Source of the DNA: DASYTH01 sp035762905 | Lineage (GTDB): Bacteria > Actinomycetota > Actinomycetes > Mycobacteriales > Pseudonocardiaceae | Direction of reading: 5' to 3' | Length of the DNA: 38,366 nt | Assembly (NCBI RefSeq): GCF_035762905.1 | Contig: NZ_DASUCC010000058.1 | Location: 1 to 38,366, forward strand | Shown: positions 9,292-17,600 of the stretch, piece by piece | Layout: the number at the start of each line of letters is the position of its first letter | Numbering within the stretch: the first letter of the stretch is position 1 | Notes under the pieces: model-generated | The model's input: the letters and a program-made list of their open reading frames with translations, nothing else | The model's database searches: none | What the model was told of the DNA's origin: nothing | Made by a program: the position numbers and the translations under genes

Positions 9292-9319
9292 TTGTCCACA
9301 ACCGCCCGAGTAGTCCACA
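9292..9319 (+). promoter_or_regulatory. Two DnaA-box-like sites upstream of ssb
   Basis: TTGTCCACA at 9292-9300 equals the actinobacterial (Streptomyces-type) DnaA box consensus, and TAGTCCACA at 9311-9319 differs by one base. They are direct, 19 bp apart, and in the non-coding gap ahead of the ssb gene, which suggests DnaA-linked control. Binding is not shown by sequence alone. Confidence 0.5.
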
Positions 9320-9366
9320 TCTTGATCACCAGGCGCACCGCTCGTCGCCCCCGCCCGGCACTGTCG

Positions 9367-9410
9367 TTCCTGTGGCCGGCGCATCCCGCGCCGGCCGGAC
9401 ACAGGAAGGA
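9367..9410 (+). promoter_or_regulatory. Hairpin covering the ssb ribosome-binding site
   Basis: Inner stem of 9 perfect bp, GGCCGGCGC (9374-9382) with GCGCCGGCC (9388-9396), around the 5-nt loop ATCCC. The outer stem of 7 bp pairs TTCCTGT (9367-9373) with ACAGGAA (9401-9407), with a 4-nt bulge GGAC on the 3' side. The outer 3' strand contains most of the Shine-Dalgarno AGGAAGGA (9403-9410) of the ssb start at 9419. The fold would limit translation initiation unless opened. Confidence 0.6.
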
Positions 9411-9418
9411 CCTTGATC

Positions 9419-9829
9419 ATGTTCGAGACCTATCTGACCGTCATCGGCCGGATCATCAGCGACGTCAACCAGCGCACCGTGTCGACCGGCGACAAGCTGT
9501 GCACCTTTCGGATCGCGGCCAACGAGCGGCGGTTCGACCGCGATGCGCAGGCCTGGACCGACGGTGACCGGCTGATCCTCGAGGTGGCCTGCTGGCGCAA
9601 GCTCGCCGAGAACGTGGCCGTCTCCGTGTTCAAGGGCGACCAGGTGGTGGCGACCGGCCGGGTCTACCTCAACGAGTACGAGGCCAACGGCGAGATGCGG
9701 TCGTCCCTGCGGCTCGACGCCAAGGCGATCGGCCCCAACCTGTCGATGTGCACCGCCATGGTGCAACGGCCGGCTCGCGAGGGTTCGGGAGGTGATGCCT
9801 CGGCCGCCGCGGAGCCGGTCGCCGCCTGA
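9419..9829 (+). CDS. ssb: Single-stranded DNA-binding protein, second paralogue type
   Basis: OB-fold single-stranded DNA-binding protein of 136 aa. FETYLTVIGRIISDVNQRTV, FRIAANERRFDRD and LEVACWRKLAENVAVSVFKGDQVVATGRVY are the standard SSB core strands. The usual acidic tip ending in DDDIPF, which recruits other replication proteins, is absent; the protein ends in EPVAA. The gene does not sit beside rpsF/rpsR but before ettA, like the second mycobacterial SSB (Rv2478c), so it is probably the SsbB-type paralogue and not the housekeeping copy. I prefer ATG at 9419, 8 nt after AGGAAGGA; TTG at 9413 in the same frame is too close to that site. DnaA boxes and a hairpin lie upstream. Confidence 0.9.
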   Translation: MFETYLTVIGRIISDVNQRTVSTGDKLCTFRIAANERRFDRDAQAWTDGDRLILEVACWRKLAENVAVSVFKGDQVVATGRVYLNEYEANGEMRSSLRLDAKAIGPNLSMCTAMVQRPAREGSGGDASAAAEPVAA

Positions 9830-9929
9830 CGTGCGCTGAACGGATGCACGGCTTGACCCCACGGCACTAGGAGGACGATCGACCGGGCCGATGGTGCGGT
9901 CCGCGCTCAGCTCCCGTCGGGCAGCGCTC

Positions 9930-9935
9930 TACGAT
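9930..9935 (+). promoter_or_regulatory. Candidate -10 box for leaderless ettA
   Basis: TACGAT fits the actinobacterial TANNNT -10 pattern and lies 7 nt before the A of the ettA ATG at 9943, which places transcription start at the start codon. No Shine-Dalgarno lies near the ATG; the AGGAGG at 9869-9874 is about 70 nt too far. No good -35 is seen. Confidence 0.4.
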
Positions 9936-9942
9936 CGCGACC

Positions 9943-11619
9943 ATGGCGGAGTTCATCTACACCATGAGGAAAGTACGCAAGGCGCATGGGGACAAGGTCA
10001 TCCTCGATGACGTCAGCATCTCCTTCTATCCCGGGGCCAAGATCGGAGTGGTGGGTCCCAACGGCGCCGGCAAGTCGAGCGTGCTGCGCATCATGGCGGG
10101 GCTGGACCAGCCGAACAACGGGGACGCGATGCTCTCGCCCGGCTTCACCGTCGGAATCCTCGAACAGGAGCCGAAGCTGACCGAGAACAAGACGGTCCTC
10201 GGCAACGTCGAGGAGGGCGTCGGCGAGATCAAGGGAAAGCTCGACCGCTTCAACGAGATCACCGAGGCGATGACCACGGAGTACTCCGACGATCTCATGG
10301 AGGAGATGGGCAAGCTCACGGAGGAGCTGGACCACGCCGACGCGTGGGATCTGGAGTCGCAGCTCGAACAGGCGATGGACGCGCTGCGCTGCCCGCCGCC
10401 GGACGCGGACGTCAGCGTGCTCTCCGGTGGTGAGCGCCGCCGGGTCGCACTGTGCCGGCTGCTGCTGTCCAAGCCCGACCTGCTGCTGCTGGACGAGCCC
10501 ACCAACCATCTCGACGCGGAGAGCGTGCTGTGGTTGGAGCAGCACCTCGCCCAGTATCAGGGCGCCGTGCTCGCCGTCACCCACGACCGGTACTTCCTGG
10601 ACAACCTGGCGCAGTGGATCCTCGAGCTGGATCGCGGGCGGGCCTACCCCTACGAGGGCAACTACTCCACGTACCTGGAGAAGAAGGCCGAGCGCCTGGA
10701 GGTGCAGGGCAAGAAGGACCAGAAGCTGCAGCGGCGGCTGAGGGACGAACTGGCCTGGGTGCGGTCCAACGCCAAGGCGAGGCAGACCAAGTCGCGGGCC
10801 CGGCTCGAACGCTACGAGGAGATGGCGGCCGAGGCGGAGCGGACCCGGAAGCTGGACTTCGAGGAGATCCAGATTCCGCCCGGTCCGCGGCTGGGCAGCG
10901 TCGTCGTCGAGGTGAACGACCTGCGCAAGGGCTTCGGCGACCGGGTGTTGATCGACGGCCTGTCCTTCAAGCTCCCCCGCAACGGCATCATCGGCGTGAT
11001 CGGTCCGAACGGGGTCGGGAAGACGACCCTGTTCAAGACCATCGTCGGGCTTGAGGCGCCGGATGGCGGCGAGGTGAAGGTCGGGGAGACGGTCAAGCTG
11101 GCCTACGTCGACCAGGAACGTGCCGGAATCGACCCGAACAAGAACGTGTGGCAGGTGGTGTCGGAAGGACTCGACTACATCCACGTCGGTCAGGTCGAGA
11201 TGCCATCCCGGGCCTACGTGAGCGCGTTCGGTTTCAAGGGACCGGACCAGCAGAAGCCGGCCGGGGTGCTCTCCGGCGGGGAGCGCAACCGGCTCAACCT
11301 CGCGCTGACGCTCAAGCTGGGTGGAAACCTGATTCTGCTCGACGAGCCGACCAACGACCTCGATGTGGAGACCCTGGGCTCGCTGGAGAACGCCCTCGAA
11401 CAGTTCCCCGGTTGTGCCGTGGTGATCTCCCACGACCGGTGGTTCCTGGACCGGGTGGCGACGCACATCCTGGCCTGGGAAGGCGACGGCGACGATCCCG
11501 CGAAGTGGTTCTGGTTCGAGGGCAACTTCGAGGGCTACGAGCGGAACAAGGTGGAACGGCTGGGTGAGGAGGCGGCCCGTCCGCACCGGGTGACCTATCG
11601 CAAGCTGACCAGGGACTAG
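9943..11619 (+). CDS. ettA: Energy-dependent translational throttle protein EttA (ABC-F ATPase)
   Basis: Cytoplasmic ABC-F protein of 558 aa that binds the ribosomal E site and gates entry into elongation according to ATP/ADP. It has two nucleotide-binding domains: Walker A GPNGAGKSS (38-46), signature LSGGERRRVALCR and Walker B LLLLDEPTNHLD; then GPNGVGKTT, LSGGERNRLNLAL and LILLDEPTNDLD. Between them is the charged P-site tRNA interaction linker (RLEVQGKKDQKLQRRLRDEL, ARQTKSRARLERYEEM). The N-terminus MAEFIYTMRKVRKAHGDK is nearly the mycobacterial Rv2477c start, which fixes ATG 9943. The next gene begins 6 nt after the stop. Confidence 0.96.
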   Translation: MAEFIYTMRKVRKAHGDKVILDDVSISFYPGAKIGVVGPNGAGKSSVLRIMAGLDQPNNGDAMLSPGFTVGILEQEPKLTENKTVLGNVEEGVGEIKGKLDRFNEITEAMTTEYSDDLMEEMGKLTEELDHADAWDLESQLEQAMDALRCPPPDADVSVLSGGERRRVALCRLLLSKPDLLLLDEPTNHLDAESVLWLEQHLAQYQGAVLAVTHDRYFLDNLAQWILELDRGRAYPYEGNYSTYLEKKAERLEVQGKKDQKLQRRLRDELAWVRSNAKARQTKSRARLERYEEMAAEAERTRKLDFEEIQIPPGPRLGSVVVEVNDLRKGFGDRVLIDGLSFKLPRNGIIGVIGPNGVGKTTLFKTIVGLEAPDGGEVKVGETVKLAYVDQERAGIDPNKNVWQVVSEGLDYIHVGQVEMPSRAYVSAFGFKGPDQQKPAGVLSGGERNRLNLALTLKLGGNLILLDEPTNDLDVETLGSLENALEQFPGCAVVISHDRWFLDRVATHILAWEGDGDDPAKWFWFEGNFEGYERNKVERLGEEAARPHRVTYRKLTRD

Positions 11620-11625
11620 GCGGGG

Positions 11626-14523
11626 ATGCCGGTGGTCGCTGCCTGGAACGAGCTGCCCTCGATCGGAGAGCACCCCGAGCGCGTCGCGCTCGTGGAGCTG
11701 GCCGACCGGCTGCAATGGAGCGCACCAGAACTGGCGGCCCGGTATGCCCGCAGGGCCATCGGGGCGGGACCGGCGTCCGGCGGTCCGGACCTGGTCCGGG
11801 CCTACGGCCTGCTGGCCGCCGCGCTGGTGCGGCTCGAGCGGCACGCGGACGCGGTCGAGCCGGCGCTGGCCGCCCTGCGCGCCGCGGCCAAGGCCGGCCT
11901 GCCCGAGCTGGAGTCCCTGGTTCGGCTGGACCTGGCCGCGTGCGCGCGGGAGCTGGGCGAGCCGCTGCTCGGCTGCACGATTCTGCGGCCGGTGCTCGAG
12001 GTGGCCGGTGTCCGACCGGCGACCCGGGCCGTCGCCCTCGGGCAGCTGGTCGGCTGCACCGTGCACGTGGGGCGGCGGGACGACCTTGAGGACGCGCTGG
12101 CCGAGGCCGACCGGCTGCTTGCGGCGGACGACGGGCTCAGCTCGGACGCCCGGCGCCTGGACCGGGCGCTGCTGGCCGCGCGCACGTCCGCCTACCACCG
12201 GCGGCACGGCGAGAACGAGGACGCGGTCGAGATCGCCCGCCAGGGTCTCGGGCTGCTGGCGAGGCTGCGGGACGGGCGGATGGAGGGCGGCCGGGCCTGG
12301 GCCCGACTGATCATGGAACTGGTCCTCGCCCTGCTGGACGACGGTCAGCCGGGCGAAGCCGAGCACGAGGCCGGACCGCTGTTCGCCCGGCCGGCCCGGT
12401 CGGCCGCGGCGCCGTCGGTCGGCCGGACCCTGCTCGCCGTGGCGATCAGGGTCATGGTCCCGTCGGGACGGGTGGCGGCCGGCCGGGGTCTGCTGGACTA
12501 CGTGCTCTCCGTCGCCGAACGGCACGACCTGGGCTGGCTGCTCGCCGACGCCCTCAGCGCGCGGGCCGATCTCGACGAGCTCGCGGCACGGCCGGGCGAT
12601 GCGCTGCACGGTCTGCGGGCGGCACACGCCGCCGAGCACCGGCACCGCCGGTCGGTCGAGCAGGCCCGGCGCCAACTCGTGATCGAGTTCGGCCTGGTCG
12701 AGCCCGCCCTGGACGCGGTCACCGGATTACTGCGCACCAGGCCCCGAACCGCGGCCGCGATCACCGCACCGAAACCCGCCGACCCGCCGCCGGCCACGGC
12801 CACGGAGACGGCCCAGCCGGCCCCGGTGCGGATACCCCTGCCCGCGCCCGCACCGGTATCCGGACCCGCACCCGCGCCCGCACCGGTATCCGGACCCGCA
12901 CCCACCACGGCGCCGGCAGCCGCCGTCCAGCCGGCCCAGAGACCCCCGACCGCCGCGTCCACACCGGCTTCGTCGACACCGGCGCCAGCGGACTCGCCGG
13001 AACCGTCGGTGTCGCCGGCGCCGGCTCCGTCGGCGGCGACTGGTGCCACGGCGGCCGGGTCGGCCTTGGCTGGGCCGGTCGAACCGGCACCGGCCGGGCC
13101 GGCTGCGGCCGGCCCGCCGGGTGCGGACCGGGACGAGCCGACCGGGCAATCCGAGGCCGACCACGCCGCGCCTGGGCCCGGCCCGGTTCCGCCACCGCCC
13201 GGCGGCGCGGCCGAGGACACCGGTCCGGCTCGTCCGCCCGGGCCGACGATGTTCCGGATCGACCTGTCCGACGGCCGGCGCTCGTCCGGTTCGCGGACCA
13301 ACGGGGGAACGGCGTCCGCCCTGCCCAAGGTCCCTGCGGACCCGCCGGCCGCGACCATTGAGGAGGAAGCGCGGGCCGCGGTCGAGTCTGCCGGTGCGCA
13401 GCCGGACGCGGCCGTGCGGCCGGACGATGTCGAGCCGGCGAGTGCGGCGCCACCGGGCACCACGGGTTACAAGGAGCCGGGGACGACCAACTGGCTGATC
13501 CGGGATCTGCTGGCGCCGCTGATCGATCATCCGACGCTGACCAGCAAGGGGACCCGCGGCACGATGCCGCCGGAGCCGGAGCCGGACGACATTCCGGAAC
13601 CGCCGCGTCAGCCGGACTTCAGGCCCGCGCAGCCGGACGAGGGGCCGTCGGTGCCGTGGGAGCCCGGGTTGGAGCCGGGAACACCGCGCCGGCCGGACTT
13701 CGGGCCGAGGGAACCGGACTTCCTGCCCAGCATGCCCGGCGAGCTGCCCGGGCCGGTACGCGGACCGGAGGCACCGGACGAAGGCCCAGGAGCGCCGTGG
13801 AGCCCCGCAGAACTCCCGGAGCGGCCAGGTATCCAGGAACCGTGGCGGCCAGGCGTGGGGGAGCCCGAGCGGCCGGGTGTGGGTGAGCCGGAGCGTCCCG
13901 GGGTCGGTGAGCCGGGGCGGCCGGGTGTGGGTGAGCCGGAGCGTCCCGGGGTCGGTGAGCCCGGACGGCCGGGTGTGGGCCAGCCGGAGCGGCCGGGCGT
14001 CGGTGAGCCGGGGCGGCCCGGTGTGGGTGAGCCAGAACGTCCGGGGCTCGGGCAGCCCGGGCGGCCCGGTCTGGAGGAGCCCGGGCGGCCGGACCCCGCC
14101 GAGCCGGACCGGGAGCCGTGGGCGCCGGGTGAGCACAAGCGGCAGTCGGAGATCGTGCTGCCGGACGAGCCGGATCAGGTTCCGCCGGTTCCGCCGGGCC
14201 CGCAGCCGCAGCCGGATGTGCCGCCGCCAGCGCAGGTGGCGGAGCCTGGTGCCGAGGGGGAGGGCAACGGCAAGGTGGAGCCGGACACCGTACGGTTGGA
14301 GCCGGTGGCGCCGCCGGAGGAGGCGGAGTCGCCGCGGACGAGCCGGCGCCGGGAGCGGACCGACACGACCAGCATCGCGGACCTGTTGACCGAGGCGCTG
14401 GTCGCTTACCAGGCGACCGAGCCGGACCGGGACGAGCCCGGCAAATCGGACAAGACCGCACCGGTCCGGCCCTCGTCGTCCGGCAGCGGGCGGCACCGGA
14501 TGCCGGACTGGGGAAACGTGTGA
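11626..14523 (+). CDS. Unknown 965-aa protein: helical repeat N-terminus, long Pro-rich tail with octapeptide repeats
   Basis: I do not recognise the family. Residues 1 to about 370 are alanine/leucine-rich amphipathic helices like TPR repeats (for example PELAARYARRAIGAGP, DLVRAYGLLAAALVRLERHA). Residues about 375-560 are a Pro/Ala-rich low-complexity stretch. Then come short conserved-looking islands (TMFRIDLSDGRRS; TNWLIRDLLAPLIDHPTLT), a second Pro/Glu-rich stretch with eleven octapeptide units of RPGVGEPE type (741-828), and a helical C-terminal segment TTSIADLLTEALVAYQA. No signal peptide or membrane helix is visible, so it is probably cytoplasmic. It starts 6 nt after ettA and is likely co-translated with it, yet it is absent from this position in mycobacteria. 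A scaffold role is only a guess. Confidence 0.8.
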   Translation: MPVVAAWNELPSIGEHPERVALVELADRLQWSAPELAARYARRAIGAGPASGGPDLVRAYGLLAAALVRLERHADAVEPALAALRAAAKAGLPELESLVRLDLAACARELGEPLLGCTILRPVLEVAGVRPATRAVALGQLVGCTVHVGRRDDLEDALAEADRLLAADDGLSSDARRLDRALLAARTSAYHRRHGENEDAVEIARQGLGLLARLRDGRMEGGRAWARLIMELVLALLDDGQPGEAEHEAGPLFARPARSAAAPSVGRTLLAVAIRVMVPSGRVAAGRGLLDYVLSVAERHDLGWLLADALSARADLDELAARPGDALHGLRAAHAAEHRHRRSVEQARRQLVIEFGLVEPALDAVTGLLRTRPRTAAAITAPKPADPPPATATETAQPAPVRIPLPAPAPVSGPAPAPAPVSGPAPTTAPAAAVQPAQRPPTAASTPASSTPAPADSPEPSVSPAPAPSAATGATAAGSALAGPVEPAPAGPAAAGPPGADRDEPTGQSEADHAAPGPGPVPPPPGGAAEDTGPARPPGPTMFRIDLSDGRRSSGSRTNGGTASALPKVPADPPAATIEEEARAAVESAGAQPDAAVRPDDVEPASAAPPGTTGYKEPGTTNWLIRDLLAPLIDHPTLTSKGTRGTMPPEPEPDDIPEPPRQPDFRPAQPDEGPSVPWEPGLEPGTPRRPDFGPREPDFLPSMPGELPGPVRGPEAPDEGPGAPWSPAELPERPGIQEPWRPGVGEPERPGVGEPERPGVGEPGRPGVGEPERPGVGEPGRPGVGQPERPGVGEPGRPGVGEPERPGLGQPGRPGLEEPGRPDPAEPDREPWAPGEHKRQSEIVLPDEPDQVPPVPPGPQPQPDVPPPAQVAEPGAEGEGNGKVEPDTVRLEPVAPPEEAESPRTSRRRERTDTTSIADLLTEALVAYQATEPDRDEPGKSDKTAPVRPSSSGSGRHRMPDWGNV
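12841..12900 (+). repeat. Perfect 30-bp tandem duplication in the Pro-rich gene
   Basis: Two identical 30-bp units, 12841-12870 and 12871-12900, each reading in frame as ten residues (PAPAPVSGPA, twice). The exact identity, including third positions, points to a recent in-frame slippage duplication. Confidence 0.9.
13846..14109 (+). repeat. 24-bp coding tandem repeat, octapeptide RPGVGEPE/G
   Basis: Eleven consecutive 24-bp units encode RPGVGEPE, RPGVGEPG, RPGVGQPE and, at the 3' end, degenerate RPGLGQPG, RPGLEEPG and RPDPAEPD. The position-8 residue alternates Glu/Gly over much of the array. The units diverge towards the end, as in arrays that expand centrally. Confidence 0.9.
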
Positions 14524-14529
14524 GACGGG

Positions 14530-14558
14530 TCCGCCGGGCGAGATGCCGTCCCGGCGGA
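14530..14558 (+). terminator. Hairpin between the Pro-rich gene and gdh
   Basis: Nine-bp inverted repeat TCCGCCGGG (14530-14538) with CCCGGCGGA (14550-14558), loop 11 nt, starting 7 nt after the upstream stop. There is no T-tract, as is common for actinobacterial terminators. It probably ends the ettA transcript. The rest of the gap to 14689 contains TAGGGT at 14629-14634, a possible -10 for gdh. Confidence 0.5.
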
Positions 14559-14689
14559 ACCGATGAAGACTCGATTCAGGGTTCGATCAAGGACGATCCG
14601 CCGTGCTGAGCGGTACCGAGGCCGGCATTAGGGTGTAGCTGCATGTGGCACGCAGGGGTGCCACCGAGCGTGCGTGGAGTCCACTCAAT

Positions 14690-17600
14690 ATGGCTTCGAC
14701 TGGTGTCCGGTCCCGTTCCAGCAGAACCGCCATGATCGGCGGCACCGGCCAGGCGAGCCCCGAACAGATCCGCGACGAGCGGATCGAACAGGCCGCACAG
14801 CTTTCTCCCGAACTGGCCGAGCTGATCCGGCTCTACTACCGGTACCTGCCGCCGGAAGAGATCATCGACGACAACCCGGTCGACCTGGTCGGCGCGGTCC
14901 GCTCGCACCACGAGCTGGCCGTGGACCGGGTGCCCGGCGGCCCCGCGGTGCGCATCTTCAACCCGGACCGGGCCAGCGACGGGTGGAGCACGGCGGGCAC
15001 CGTCGTGCAGATCGTGACCGACGACATGCCCTACCTCGTCGAGTCGGTGACCGCGGAACTGGCCCGCGCGGGCCTCCAGGTCCACCGGGTGGTGCACCCG
15101 ATCGTGGTGGTGCGCCGGACGGTCGCCGGGCGACTGCTCGACATGCTGCCCACCGCCGACCCGGACGACCCGCCGGCCGACGCGCTCGCCGAGTCCTGGA
15201 TGTCCATCGAGATCGACCTGATCAGCGGCGCCGAGCGCAACCGGGACACGGTGAACAGCCTGCACACGGTGCTCAACGCGGTCCGCGAGGTGGTCGAGGA
15301 CACCGACCGGATGACCGGCACCGCCCGCGCCCTCGCCGACCAGCTCGAGGACGACCCGCCCCCGCTCAAGCAGCAGGACCAGATCGCCGACGGCACCGGA
15401 CTGCTGCGCTGGCTGGCCGACGGGCACTTCACCTTCCTCGGCTACCGCAACTACGAGCTGGTGCCCGACGAGCAGGGCCAGCCGGCACTGAAGGCCGTGC
15501 TGGCCAGCGGCCTCGGCGTGCTGCGCCAGGACAGCCTGGCCGCCCGCAGGCTGACCGCCGGTCCGGACGCCACCGCCACCGCGCTCTCGCCGAACCTGCT
15601 GATCCTGACCGAGGCCAGCGAGCCCTCCGCGGTGCACCGCAACATCTACCCCTACTACGTCGGGGTGAAGACCTTCGACCAGGACGGCACCGTCACCGGC
15701 GAGCACCGGTTCCTCGGCGTGTTCAACACCAACGCGCTGCACGAGGACGTGCTGGACATCCCGGTGGTCGAGCGCCGGGTCCGCGAGGTGATCCACAAGG
15801 CCGGCTTCCCGATGGAGTCCTACTCGGGCCAGCGGATGCTCGAGGTGATCCAGAACTGGCCGCGCACCGAGCTGTTCTCCACCACCACCGAGGCGCTGTA
15901 CCAGACCGCGACCGGGGTGATCGCGCTGGCCGACCGCCGCCGGCTGCGGCTGTTCCTGCGCCGCGACCTGTTCGGCCGGTTCTACTCCTGCCTGGTGTTC
16001 CTGCCAAGGGACCGCTACACCACCACCTCCCGGCTGGCCATGCAGCAGGTGCTGCTCGAGGAGTTGGCCGGCAACCACCTCGAGTACAGCGCCCGAATCG
16101 GGGAGACCCCGCTGGCCCAGGTGTTCTTCACCGTGCACACCGAGCCGGACCGGCAGTTCGAGCCGGACGTGGGACACATCCAGGAGCGGCTGGCCGAGGC
16201 GGTGCGCACCTGGGACGACCACATGGTCGACGCGGTGCTCGAGGAGCAGCGGCACGACCCGTCGGACGCGGTCACCGTCGGCGCCGAGTCGGCCACCGAG
16301 CAGGGCCACCGGTTCGCCGGCGTGTTCCCGGAGGCGTACAAGGAGGACTTCGACGCGGTCCACGGGCTGGCCGACCTGCGCCGGATCCAGGCACTGGCGC
16401 ACGAGGGCGACATGGACACCTCGTTCTACGTGCCGAGCGAGGCCGAGCCGGGGGAGCGGCGGTTCAAGCTCTACCTGGCCGGACCGGGCGTGAGCCTGTC
16501 GCACGTGCTGCCGATGCTGCAGCAGATGGGCGTGGAGGTGGTCGACGAGCGACCCTACGAGCTGCGCCCGCAGGACGGCCCGCGCTGGTGGATCTACGAC
16601 TTCGGGCTGCGGGTGGACCCGGCGGTGCTGGAGAACCGCTCGGAGGAGGACATCGAGTCGCTGCGCGCCCGGTTCCAGGACGCGTTCGAGGCGATCTGGC
16701 GCGGCGACGCCGAGTCCGACCGGTTCAACGCGCTGGTGCTGCGCGGCGGGCTGACCTGGCGCCAGGCGGTGGTACTGCGCGCCTACTCCCGGTACCTGCG
16801 CCAGGCCGGGACCACCTACAGCCAGGAGTACATCGAGGACACCGTGCTGGCGCACTTCGTCGTGGCGACCGCGCTGGTCCAGCTGTTCGAGGTGTGCTTC
16901 GATCCCGCCCTGCCCGAGCAGACCCGGCGCGAACAGGCCGCCGCCCAGATCCTCGAGACCACCCGGATGATCGACGAGGTGACCAGCCTGGACGCGGACC
17001 GGATCCTGCGCAGCCTGCTCACCCTGATCCGGGCCACGTTGCGGACCAACTACTTCGTCACGGATGAGCGTGGCGAACCGCGGCCGTACCTGGCGATCAA
17101 ACTGGAGCCGCGGGCGGTGCCGGAACTGCCGGAGCCCCGGCCGCGGTTCGAGATCTTCGTCTGCTCGCCCCGGGTGGAGGGCGTGCACCTGCGGTTCGGT
17201 CCGGTGGCCCGGGGCGGGCTGCGCTGGTCGGACCGCCGGGAGGACTTCCGCACCGAGGTGCTCGGGCTGGTCAAGGCCCAGGCGGTGAAGAACGCGGTGA
17301 TCGTGCCGGTGGGCGCGAAGGGCGGGTTCGTGGTCAAGCGGCCGCCTGCGCCGACCGGGGACGGCGCGGTGGACCGCGAGTCGTGGCTGGCCGAGGGCAT
17401 CGCGTGCTACCGCATGTTCATCTCCGGCCTGCTGGACCTGACCGACAACCTGCGCGCCGGGACCGTGCTGCCGCCGCCGGACGTGGTCCGCTACGACGGC
17501 GACGACACCTACCTGGTGGTGGCCGCGGACAAGGGCACCGCGACGTTCTCCGACATCGCCAACGAGGTGGCCGGGAGCTACGGCTTCTGGCTGGGCGACG

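Noticed and set aside
5941..9420. Two long minus-strand frames opposite the MFS and CopD-CtaG genes
   Set aside because: His/Gln/Arg-rich shadow translations without motifs; the sense genes have clear membrane segments.
9907..12675. Open frame of about 920 codons antisense to ettA and the next gene
   Set aside because: Crosses two well-supported genes and has shadow composition.
13846..14109. CRISPR-like array
   Set aside because: The 24-bp units are contiguous without spacers and stay in frame, so it is a coding repeat.
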